Below are positions 1 to 6,905 of a stretch of 13,192 bases of DNA, piece by piece. The notes under the pieces were generated by a model. That model saw nothing but the letters and a program-made list of their open reading frames with translations, did not search any database and was not told where the DNA came from. Every line of letters starts with the position of its first letter. Position 1 is the first letter of the stretch. The translations under genes and the position numbers were made by a program. This stretch comes from Gemmatimonadota bacterium. GTDB taxonomy: Bacteria > Gemmatimonadota > Gemmatimonadetes > Gemmatimonadales > Gemmatimonadaceae. The DNA lies in assembly GCA_947475795.1 (NCBI GenBank), contig CANJOX010000045.1:1-13192 (forward strand). Reading direction: 5' to 3'.

Positions 1-1784
1 GCGCGCACACTGCCGGGATTGGTGTGGAAGGCGCGCATGTCGTCTACCGTGACCGAGCTGTCGGCGCGCAGCAGGCGGTTGATCTGCAGCGCCCGCCAGA
101 TCTCGAAGTTGGGATCGGGACCCAGATAGAGCGCGTCCTGCTGCGGATCGATCGGCTGCTGATTGGCCGACGCCAGATACCCCTGCGCCGGATTGCGCCC
201 CTGCGGATAGCGCGTCGCGGGCCAGTCACCGATCCAGTCGTTCTTGGCGAACCATCCGTCACGCACCTGCGTGCCGCGTCCACTGTCCGCGCGCACGGGA
301 TAGCGACCCGTGGAGCGAATCATGATCGTGCCCGACGTGTCGGCCGTAATGAAGTTCTGCGCCGGCGCCTGGTAGTAGCGCGCCATCGAGTCGAGGAACG
401 CCGGCGCGGTCGTGGCATGAAACGCCGCGAAGTATCCCTGCAGCTCCTGGCCGGCCTCGAGGACCGTCCAGCGCATCGACAGCCACTCGCGTCCCTGCCG
501 CTGCATCGGACCGCGGTGCGTGTAGTAGATCGTGTCCACATCGATCACGGCGCCGAGTGCGTTGCGATACGTCTCGATGCGCGTGTCGGCGAACTTCGTC
601 ATCACGCCGTCGAGCTCATACGCCGTGGGCGCGGCGTCGTTGTCCACCTTTTCACGCCAGAAGTCCATCACGTCCGCGCCCGTGTTCGTGGCACTCCACG
701 CGACGGCGCGCGAATAACCGATCGGCACACCGGGCAGCCCGGGGATGGACACGCCGCCGATCTCGAAGCTGCCCGGCACCACGATGTGCACTTCGTACCA
801 GATGCTGGGGAGCGTGAGTTCGAGGTGCGGGTCGCCCGCAAGCAGCGCGTGGCCGTTGGCGGACCGCGACGGCGCCACCGCCCAGTTGTTGCTCGCGAAC
901 GCGCGCGCCTGCTCGACCGCCGGATCGATGTCCTTGCGCCACGCCAACGGGGTCATCTCCGGGGACGTGGAACGCAGCGACGCCACGAGACGCGCGGCGA
1001 GACTGTCGGGCGCCCCCGGCGCCGGAATCACCGACAACGCCTGCCGTGCGGCGGCACGATTCATGGGCTGAATGGGCTCCTGCACCGGCGAGCTTTCTTC
1101 CATCAGCGCGTTCGCCGCCGCGTCACCCACCAGTGCGCGCGCTTCGAGCAGTTCGAGCTCCCCGGGACTGCGCGCGAGTGTGTAACCCATGCGATTGAGC
1201 ACGTGCACCGAGTGCAGCGGCACCCATTCGCGCGGGGCGCGATTGAGCAGCTTGTACTCCACCGGCCACTGCCCCGGCGCCAGCGACGCGCGATACGCGT
1301 TCACGCCCTCGGCGTAGGCCAGCAGCAGCTTGCCGCTGGGCGTGTCCTGGCCGATATCGCGCCACTTCCGTTCCGCCGAGCGCGGCATGCCAAGCCGGCG
1401 CGTTTCCTGATCGGCGGGCAATGCCACGTCGCCCACCAGCTCGGTGAGCGTACCCTCGCCGGCGCGCGACTGCAGCTCGAGCTGGAACAACCGGTCGCGT
1501 GCTGTGACGTATCCCAGCGCGCGCATCGCGTCGGCATCGGTGGTGGCAAAGATGTGCGGCACGCTGCGCGCGTCGTAGCGCACGTCGACGGTGCCGTCGA
1601 GCGACGGGATCTTGCTCGTGACCTCGGCCGGCAAATCGTTCACCGCGTTGGCCCACAGGCCGACGGCCGGCGAGAGCAAACCGCCCAGCGGCGGCAGCGG
1701 CCCGGCGCCGGCGACGCCGACGTAGGTCGTCCCAATGCCAACGGCGGCACAGAGCGCCGCCGTAACCCACCGTCCTGTTGTCAT
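1..1784 (-). CDS. Penicillin acylase (S45) family Ntn hydrolase, 3' end cut by window edge
   Basis: Reading the minus strand from the ATG at 1784 gives 594 continuous codons with no stop before the left edge, so the C-terminus is missing; family members are usually about 700-850 residues. The protein belongs to the S45 penicillin acylase family: periplasmic Ntn hydrolases made as a precursor that cleaves itself into alpha and beta chains, the new N-terminal Ser of the beta chain being the nucleophile. The diagnostic SNNWAV motif is at residues 298-303, with Ser298 encoded at 891-893; alpha-chain motifs such as VPHIFA (75-80) and RDRLFQLE (96-103) are also present. A hydrophobic N-terminus (about 5-28) looks like a signal peptide or anchor. 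The start lies 2 bp after the stop of the aquaglyceroporin gene, so the two are probably co-transcribed. Known substrates in the family include penicillins, cephalosporin side chains and acyl-homoserine lactones; the sequence does not decide between them. Family assignment is secure, substrate unknown. Confidence 0.93.
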   Translation of the reverse strand, partial: MTTGRWVTAALCAAVGIGTTYVGVAGAGPLPPLGGLLSPAVGLWANAVNDLPAEVTSKIPSLDGTVDVRYDARSVPHIFATTDADAMRALGYVTARDRLFQLELQSRAGEGTLTELVGDVALPADQETRRLGMPRSAERKWRDIGQDTPSGKLLLAYAEGVNAYRASLAPGQWPVEYKLLNRAPREWVPLHSVHVLNRMGYTLARSPGELELLEARALVGDAAANALMEESSPVQEPIQPMNRAAARQALSVIPAPGAPDSLAARLVASLRSTSPEMTPLAWRKDIDPAVEQARAFASNNWAVAPSRSANGHALLAGDPHLELTLPSIWYEVHIVVPGSFEIGGVSIPGLPGVPIGYSRAVAWSATNTGADVMDFWREKVDNDAAPTAYELDGVMTKFADTRIETYRNALGAVIDVDTIYYTHRGPMQRQGREWLSMRWTVLEAGQELQGYFAAFHATTAPAFLDSMARYYQAPAQNFITADTSGTIMIRSTGRYPVRADSGRGTQVRDGWFAKNDWIGDWPATRYPQGRNPAQGYLASANQQPIDPQQDALYLGPDPNFEIWRALQINRLLRADSSVTVDDMRAFHTNPGSVR

Positions 1785-1786
1785 GC

Positions 1787-2533
1787 TCACTGCGGTACTC
1801 CGTTGGCGGCTGAGAGAGCGGACCAGCACAGGGCCGCGAGAGCGCCCCCGACGAGCGGTCCGACGACGGGGATCCAGGCATAGCCCCAGTCGTTGCCCCC
1901 CTTGCCGGCGATCGGCAGGATGGCGTGCGCGATGCGCGGACCGAGGTCACGCGCGGGATTGATGGCGTATCCCGTGGGACCGCCCAGGGAGAGACCGATG
2001 CCCCACACCAGCGCGCCCACGAGCACGGGGCCGAGGTTGGACGCCGGGGTGACGCCGGCGACACCGCTGGTGCCGATCGCCGTGGCGACGATCACCAGCA
2101 CCATGGTGCCGATGATCTCACTGAGGAGATTGGGCAGCGTGCGTCGCACCGCCGGCGCGTTGCAGTAGCAGGCCAGAATGGCGCCCGGATCGCGGGTGAG
2201 GCCCCAGTGATTCAGATAGTGCAGCCACACCAGCGTGGCGCCCGCGATGGCACCGGCCATTTGCGCGGCCACATGCACGACCGCGTCGGCGGTGGAGCGC
2301 GTACCGGCCAGCACATTGGCCAAGGTGACGGCCGGATTGAGTTCACCCGGCGCGCCGAGCGCCAGCGCGACCATCACGCCGCACAGGACCGCGATCCCCC
2401 ACCCGGCGGTGATCACGATCCAGCCGGCACCATGGGCCTTGGACTTCTCCAGCAGCACGCCGGCCACCACACCATTGCCGAGCAGAATGAGCACCAACGT
2501 GCCGATAAACTCGCCGAGTGCGGTGGACGGCAT
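1787..2533 (-). CDS. glpF: MIP-family channel, aquaglyceroporin (GlpF type)
   Basis: This 248-residue inner-membrane channel of the major intrinsic protein family should conduct glycerol and other small neutral solutes, and perhaps water. Both half-helix signatures are present: LNPAVTLA (65-72) and INPARDLGPR (191-200). The Asp after the second NPAR (D196) is the classic mark of glycerol facilitators as opposed to strict water channels. Trp45 lines up with the GlpF selectivity-filter Trp, Arg195 with the filter Arg, and Tyr189 stands where E. coli GlpF has Phe. The residue two before the first Asn is Glu64 (codon 2342-2344) instead of the almost universal His, which is unusual. About six membrane helices plus the two re-entrant loops fit the length. 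It sits 6 bp after a small secreted-protein gene and 2 bp before the acylase gene, suggesting one operon. There is no glycerol kinase or glycerol-3-phosphate dehydrogenase nearby, so a role in glycerol catabolism is not shown. Confidence 0.92.
   Translation of the reverse strand: MPSTALGEFIGTLVLILLGNGVVAGVLLEKSKAHGAGWIVITAGWGIAVLCGVMVALALGAPGELNPAVTLANVLAGTRSTADAVVHVAAQMAGAIAGATLVWLHYLNHWGLTRDPGAILACYCNAPAVRRTLPNLLSEIIGTMVLVIVATAIGTSGVAGVTPASNLGPVLVGALVWGIGLSLGGPTGYAINPARDLGPRIAHAILPIAGKGGNDWGYAWIPVVGPLVGGALAALCWSALSAANGVPQ
1798..1801 (-). promoter_or_regulatory. Possible ribosome binding site (GGAG) for the acylase gene
   Basis: On the minus strand GGAG lies 13 nt before the ATG at 1784, inside the last codons of the aquaglyceroporin gene. 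The spacing is longer than ideal. With the 2 bp gap between stop and start, translational coupling to the upstream gene is the more likely main mechanism. Confidence 0.35.
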
Positions 2534-2539
2534 GGCGGA

Positions 2540-2923
2540 TTAGTTCGGCTGACGCGCGGCGGCGAACGGGAAGGCGCCGAGTCCTTCGGCTTCCATGGTG
2601 CCGCTCATCTTGTCCTTCTCGGTCATCACGCCGGTGCCGCGGATCCGGATCGCCTGGCCACCCATGTCGAGGGCGAAGCCGAAAAAGATCGAGTCGCCCT
2701 TCACCACGCCGTCGAAGTTGGCGGTGCCGATCTGCGATTCGGTGGTGCCGGACACGGAGTCGCCCTTTTGCGTGACCGTCATGAGCGACTGCATCGACTG
2801 TCCCTGCGCGTCGATGGCGACGTTCCACTTGCCGCTGAAATCGGCGAGCAGACGCTGCGCGGCGACGGCGGTGACGGACAGGGTGAGAGCGGCCGCAACG
2901 ACGGCCAGACGGATCTTGGACAT
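2540..2923 (-). CDS. Small secreted protein of unknown function (FSGKW-type)
   Basis: A 127-residue protein whose first 23 residues form a clean Sec signal peptide (MSKIR, hydrophobic core 7-20, then AVAA and a likely cleavage before Gln23). The mature part is about 104 residues, rich in short alternating polar/hydrophobic segments and Gly-Asp turns, and begins with DFSGKWNV (28-35). It looks like a small beta-rich, perhaps lipocalin-like, periplasmic domain. The frame stays open upstream to 3109, but the extra 62 residues are Pro/Arg/Ser-rich and would bury the signal peptide, so the ATG at 2921-2923 is chosen. There is no good Shine-Dalgarno. It is the first gene of the probable operon with the aquaglyceroporin and acylase and is divergent from the PepSY gene. 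I do not recognise a characterised family member, so no function is assigned beyond export. Confidence 0.8.
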   Translation of the reverse strand: MSKIRLAVVAAALTLSVTAVAAQRLLADFSGKWNVAIDAQGQSMQSLMTVTQKGDSVSGTTESQIGTANFDGVVKGDSIFFGFALDMGGQAIRIRGTGVMTEKDKMSGTMEAEGLGAFPFAAARQPN

Positions 2924-3111
2924 GGTGAGATGTGCTGAAGGTGGGAGGACACTCGGCGGACGGTCGACCGGGTGCCATGGCGTGGAAGCTATCACGGGAT
3001 CGACGGTTCGCGAGCGGGGGCTGGTGGTGAGGGCGGCCGGTTTGCCAGCGGGGAGGCTGGGCGACAAGTTGCGGGATCCGCCTTGCCCGAGCCTTCTACC
3101 CCGCACCACGC
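2924..3111. promoter_or_regulatory. Divergent intergenic region, likely holding promoters for both flanks
   Basis: These 188 bp separate the minus-strand operon starting at 2923 from the plus-strand PepSY gene at 3112, so both promoters should lie here. I find no convincing -35/-10 pair: a TTGCCA near 3041 is followed 17 nt later only by CAAGTT. Neither flanking start has a clear Shine-Dalgarno, so short or leaderless transcripts are possible. No operator-like palindrome stands out. Confidence 0.45.
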
Positions 3112-3678
3112 ATGACGACTCCTGCCTTCTGGCGACGCTGGCACCGATGGATCGGTGCCCCCGCGACCCTGTTTCTCGCCTTCGCGTCGGTGACCGGCGT
3201 GATCGCGGCCGGCACCGAATTTTTCGGGGAGGACGAGGCGGTACGCGAAGCCAACCGGAATCTCGTGAGCGCGGTGCATACCGATTCGCCGCCCGACGCG
3301 TGGATGGGGGCGATCAACGCCGCGATGGCCAGCGCGGCGCGGGAGGCTCCCGGCGCGCCGATCGACAAGATCGCCATTGAGCTCAAGGGGCAGGCGCCGG
3401 TGATCACGATGTCACTGGGCACGTCCACCGGCGGCGAAGACCGGCGGCTGCTCTTCGACGCGCGGACGGGGGCCTTCCTGCGGAGCGACGACTACGCCGA
3501 CAAGCCGTTCATCAACCGCGTGCACAGCGGCGAAGTGTTCGGCGACGGTGGGCTCGTGGCGTCGATGGTGTGGGGACTGGCGCTGCTGGCGCTCACGGGG
3601 AGCGGCTTTGCGTTGTATTGGCGGCTGGCCGGCGCGAACCGTGAGGGACGGACGGGGCTCAGGCGCTGGTTTTTCTAG
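3112..3678 (+). CDS. Short PepSY-associated TM helix (PepSY_TM) family membrane protein
   Basis: A 188-residue protein with two membrane segments, about 14-34 and 147-170, flanking an extracytoplasmic domain. Family hallmarks are the N-terminal WRRWHRWIG (7-15), where the Arg-x-x-His pattern precedes the first helix, the HSGEVFG motif (138-144) just before the second helix, and GFALYW (165-170) inside it. A predicted PepSY-like segment lies between them (about 80-128, with LLFDARTGAFL at 113-123). Longer members of this family (four helices, about 370-500 residues) often sit beside siderophore receptors and are linked to iron or flavin-dependent reduction; this is a minimal two-helix version with no TonB-dependent receptor beside it. 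The last 20 bp overlap the end of the convergent molybdate transporter gene. The start at 3112 leaves almost no residues before the WRRWHRW motif, which supports it. Family is confident, physiological role is not. Confidence 0.85.
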   Translation: MTTPAFWRRWHRWIGAPATLFLAFASVTGVIAAGTEFFGEDEAVREANRNLVSAVHTDSPPDAWMGAINAAMASAAREAPGAPIDKIAIELKGQAPVITMSLGTSTGGEDRRLLFDARTGAFLRSDDYADKPFINRVHSGEVFGDGGLVASMVWGLALLALTGSGFALYWRLAGANREGRTGLRRWFF

Positions 3679-4855
3679 CCGCCCACGCGGCGACGGCGGG
3701 GACGAGGGCGGCCACGATCGTGCCGCCCACGAGCGCCACCGCGTAGCCGTACGGCGCGAAGGCGGCCACCAGCCCGCACAGCGCGGCGAAGGCGAGCCAC
3801 GCGGGGGTCTCGCGCAGATCGCGGGCGAGGCTCAGCACCGTGACCGCCTCGACCAGGAGCAGCGTGCCGAGGATGGGGCCCGGGAAGAGCCGCTGGAAGG
3901 CCGCCGGCTCGCCCACCAGCAGCAGGCCGCTGAGCACGAGGAACGTGCCGTAAATGATGCCGCTGGCCCCGGTGCGGGCGCCGAAGGCGTAGTGCCCCGC
4001 GATCCCCCCCGACCCATGGCACACCGGAATGCCGCCCAGCGGGGCGGCGACGAGGTTCATGAGGGCGTACGTGGTGCCGATGCGCCGCACCGTGAGGGGC
4101 TCGCGGTCGGGGAAGAGGTCGGCCACGACCTGCTTGGTGGCCAGCACCGAATTGCCCAGCGACAGCGCCAACTGCGGCAGCGCGAGCAGCACTGCGGCCT
4201 GCGCGAACTCGGCTGGGGTGGGCCAGCGGGTGGGGAGCGACGGAAGGCGCCATCCCAGCGGGAGCGGCACCGCGGCGGGCCAGGTCACGGCGGCGACGAC
4301 GAAGCCCAGGGCGAGCACCACGAGCGCGGCGGGCACGCGCGCGTGGGTGCGGAGCCGGAGCACGATCACGAGGGCGACGGCGGCCAGCAGCCAGCCGCGG
4401 GGGCCGTCGGCGGGGATGAAGCGGGTGAGGGCGAGGTTGGCGAGCTGGATACCAAGTCCGATCTGGATGCCGCGTACCACGGGCTTGGGGACGGTACGCG
4501 CGATCCACCCCAAGGCGCCGGAGCGGGCGAGGAGCAACATGACGACGCCCACGATGAGCCCCCCGGCCGCGAGCAGCGGCGGGGCGAGCTTGCCCGCGAT
4601 GGCGATGGCCGCCATGGCCTTGAGCGGCTGCACGGGCATGGGGAGCCGGTAGGCGAGTCCGGAGGCGATCTGCAGGGCCCCGAACACCACGAAGGCCGTG
4701 GTGGCGTCCATCCCGGTGGCGACGACGATGCCGACGAGTAGCGGCAGGTCAGTGCCGAGATCACCGAAGGCGCCGGCGAATTCGGCGCGGGTGAAGCGGA
4801 GGGGGTAAGTGGCTGCGGTTTGCGTTGTGATTGCTGGCCCTGCGCTATCGCGCAT
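3659..4855 (-). CDS. Molybdate transporter of the MOT1 type (SulP-related)
   Basis: A 398-residue inner-membrane protein with about ten hydrophobic helices. It carries the two signatures of MOT1-type molybdate (sulfate-transporter-like) permeases: FGDLGTDLPL near the N-terminus (30-39) with MPVQPLKAMAA (73-83), and the C-terminal-half motif PVCHGSGGIAGHYAFGARTG (277-296). Known homologues in plants, algae and bacteria take up molybdate with high affinity, without the STAS domain of classic SulP proteins; none is seen here either. No molybdopterin biosynthesis or modABC gene lies in the window, so the substrate is inferred from family only. The ATG at 4853-4855 overlaps the stop of the upstream membrane-protein gene by 11 bp, and there is no Shine-Dalgarno in front, suggesting translational coupling. 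The next in-frame Met (49) would remove the first signature, so this start is preferred. Its 3' end overlaps the convergent PepSY gene. Confidence 0.9.
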   Translation of the reverse strand: MRDSAGPAITTQTAATYPLRFTRAEFAGAFGDLGTDLPLLVGIVVATGMDATTAFVVFGALQIASGLAYRLPMPVQPLKAMAAIAIAGKLAPPLLAAGGLIVGVVMLLLARSGALGWIARTVPKPVVRGIQIGLGIQLANLALTRFIPADGPRGWLLAAVALVIVLRLRTHARVPAALVVLALGFVVAAVTWPAAVPLPLGWRLPSLPTRWPTPAEFAQAAVLLALPQLALSLGNSVLATKQVVADLFPDREPLTVRRIGTTYALMNLVAAPLGGIPVCHGSGGIAGHYAFGARTGASGIIYGTFLVLSGLLLVGEPAAFQRLFPGPILGTLLLVEAVTVLSLARDLRETPAWLAFAALCGLVAAFAPYGYAVALVGGTIVAALVPAVAAWAARKTSA

Positions 4856-6845
4856 CTGTGGCAGAACGAGGTGTGCTGCTGATGATCCGTGTGCAATCCA
4901 CCCTGCTCATTGAGTCGATTCGCGCCCAGCGTCCTCCGAATCTTCGCGGGACAATGAGTTGGGGAACAGCGAGGCGGCGAACAGCAGCGGGAATGCCAGC
5001 GATGCTTTGCGACGGAACCATGATCGATGCGGGCGCGTCACCGCCCCGGCAGAGGATCCGAAGGCTTTCAAGGTCCACACGAGGTATCCACGCGTCAAGC
5101 TCGCGGTCCGTGGCGGTTGGCTCTCGCAGATGCGCTACCGCGAGCAGGTCCCACCGCGCCCTCCAGCGCACTGCCAATTCCCGACTGAAGACCACACTGA
5201 TGCCTTGCAAAACGCTCCCCCATGCCGGCGCACCTTCGATGGCCCATGGCTCAAGGTCTGCCCCGGCCCACACGACCGCCCCACGCTTCGCACTGGCCGG
5301 TGACGCCAAACGCCGATCAAGGGATTGCTCGACAGAGCGCTGAAACGGTAGGCGAGCGTCGAACGTCAGCATCGCCAAGGCCATCGCGGCCGCACATGCG
5401 ACGGCCAACGTGCGCGTCGACCAGCGCTCGGTTCCTGTCCGCATCGCGTAGAGTGCCATCAGACACACCGCGAGCGCAGGCAGGCCGGAGAGGACGATGG
5501 TTTGCCACACCAGCGCTGCGTCGAGCACCGGAGCAGAGATGACGAACGACGCGACGATCCAGCATTCAGCCAGGGTCAGACCGATGACCAGCACACTCGC
5601 CAGTCCTCCAACGACGACCTTGCCGCTTTCCGGAATATTCCATCGCGGTGAGCGCCGGTTCACTGGCGCGACGGCCAGTGCGAGTCCGGCGAGTATCGCC
5701 GAGCCCGAGCCGACCCGAATCGCGAACCACGCCGCGATCAGCAAGTAGACCGCCGCGATCCATCGAGGATCTCGCGCGCTCAGATCGTCCGTACGGTTTG
5801 CGGTGAACGCGTGAAAGACTAGCACCCCGAGGAGCAGGCTCGAGACGACCGCGAGCAGCCACAGGCCACGCCACGGTTGCCCCTGCGCAACGATGACACT
5901 CGCCGCGAGATCGGCACCCGCCAGCGAAAGCAGCAACCCGCCCAACGCGACGAGCAGCACGCCGCCGACCAAGGCTCTCGAAGCGCTCGGCAGTACACGC
6001 CACGCCACCGCGACGGTGGCGAGGTGGAGCACGATCCGTGCAAAATCGATCGACTTCCAGTGACGCAAGAAGACGAGCGAATTCTTTTCGTCGAGAATTC
6101 GCAGCCATTCGCTGTCGAAGCGCGAAAACGGGTAGACAGCCGAGGCGCCGACAAGGGGTGGGACACACAGGCCAATCGCACAGGCTGCGCCGGCGGCAAG
6201 GAGCAACCGGCGCATCCGTGCGTCCCTTGCGGAGAGCCAGACCACCACGACAACAGCCGGCAACGTCATGAGCGGATGCATCAAAACGCCAGCGGCCAGT
6301 ACGATGGCCGCAGCAACGCGCCGGCGCTCCATCACCAGCGCGAGGGCAATCAGCGACGCCGCTTCCGCAAAGGCACGAGGCGTCGCAAACGGCTCGGCGT
6401 AGCGGAGTACCGTCGTGCCGCCGTAATACGATGGCAGGGCAAGCGCGAGAGCACCGACGGCCATCACGTCCTTCGTCATCATCGACGGCCCGACGATGCG
6501 GCGTGCGAAGTGCAGGAACGCCGCGAACCAGAGCAGCAGTCCCGTGCTAGCCGATACGATGGCAGCGCGCGAGGGACCGATCCACGAGACGAGCGCGCGA
6601 AAAAGCCGAGGATACACCGAGAATCCAGACTGCCCGTCGTGCAGGACCAAAATATCCTGCCCAACACCGTTCGGGTCGATGCCTGCCATCGCGTAACCCG
6701 CATAGAGCCGGGCATCGTGGACGATCCCGATGTACGGACGTAGCAGGAAAAATGAGGCTACGCCGAGGAGCACTGTCGCGGCGAGTCGCACGAACGTGTC
6801 GAATCGGACTTCGAGACGCGGCGTAGATGTGTGCGTCATCATCAC
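4845..6845 (-). CDS. Large multi-pass membrane protein, possibly GT-C-like glycosyltransferase
   Basis: A 666-residue protein with roughly 11-13 hydrophobic helices between residues 18 and 500 and a soluble C-terminal part of about 165 residues. After the first helix comes HDARLYAGYAMAG (43-55), an acidic residue in the first outer loop as in GT-C-fold glycosyltransferases that use lipid-linked sugars. Further features are EPFATPRAFAEA (151-162) and a His-Pro in LMHPLMTLP (188-196). These fit a GT-C-like or related envelope protein, but I recognise no named family, so function stays open. The gene opens with three ATG codons in a row (6837-6845), so the exact start may be one of three; no Shine-Dalgarno precedes them. 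It is divergent, by only 60 bp, from a UGM-like flavoenzyme gene, a context compatible with glycan biosynthesis. Its stop lies inside the start region of the molybdate transporter gene. G+C is somewhat lower than in the neighbours (36 of 60 in one hand-counted line). Confidence 0.8.
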   Translation of the reverse strand: MMMTHTSTPRLEVRFDTFVRLAATVLLGVASFFLLRPYIGIVHDARLYAGYAMAGIDPNGVGQDILVLHDGQSGFSVYPRLFRALVSWIGPSRAAIVSASTGLLLWFAAFLHFARRIVGPSMMTKDVMAVGALALALPSYYGGTTVLRYAEPFATPRAFAEAASLIALALVMERRRVAAAIVLAAGVLMHPLMTLPAVVVVVWLSARDARMRRLLLAAGAACAIGLCVPPLVGASAVYPFSRFDSEWLRILDEKNSLVFLRHWKSIDFARIVLHLATVAVAWRVLPSASRALVGGVLLVALGGLLLSLAGADLAASVIVAQGQPWRGLWLLAVVSSLLLGVLVFHAFTANRTDDLSARDPRWIAAVYLLIAAWFAIRVGSGSAILAGLALAVAPVNRRSPRWNIPESGKVVVGGLASVLVIGLTLAECWIVASFVISAPVLDAALVWQTIVLSGLPALAVCLMALYAMRTGTERWSTRTLAVACAAAMALAMLTFDARLPFQRSVEQSLDRRLASPASAKRGAVVWAGADLEPWAIEGAPAWGSVLQGISVVFSRELAVRWRARWDLLAVAHLREPTATDRELDAWIPRVDLESLRILCRGGDAPASIMVPSQSIAGIPAAVRRLAVPQLIVPRRFGGRWARIDSMSRVDCTRIISSTPRSATDAR

Positions 6846-6905
6846 GGCGATACATTAACGCGGTTGGTGCCGACAAGCACGGAGTTTTCCGCCCCTCGAC
6901 CGCCC
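6846..6905. promoter_or_regulatory. Short divergent intergenic region between membrane-protein and flavoenzyme genes
   Basis: Only 60 bp separate the two divergent start codons. The AT-richest part is TACATTAA (6851-6858), which could be part of a -10 element for either strand, but no good -35 partner is at the right distance. GGAG at 6881-6884 is 21 nt before the chosen plus-strand ATG, too far for a normal ribosome binding site. If both genes are expressed from here, their promoters must overlap or lie within the opposite coding sequence. Confidence 0.3.

Noticed and set aside
24..1883. Long plus-strand open frame of 619 codons opposite the acylase gene
   Set aside because: It is Arg/His-rich low-complexity protein with no motif. 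The opposite strand encodes a clear penicillin-acylase protein, so this is a GC-driven shadow frame.
3041..3069. TTGCCA with a box 17 nt downstream as a sigma-70 promoter for the PepSY gene
   Set aside because: The downstream hexamer CAAGTT matches the -10 consensus at only two of six positions.
2924..3109. N-terminal extension of the small secreted protein to a start at 3109
   Set aside because: The 62 extra residues are Pro/Arg/Ser-rich and would place the signal peptide in the middle of the protein.
3548..4741. 397-codon plus-strand frame opposite the molybdate transporter
   Set aside because: Gly/Glu/Arg/His-rich shadow, while the minus strand carries both MOT1 signatures.
6831..6905. 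N-terminal extension of the flavoenzyme to a start at 6831
   Set aside because: It overlaps the divergent gene start and adds 25 residues before the dinucleotide-binding fold, which normally begins at the N-terminus.
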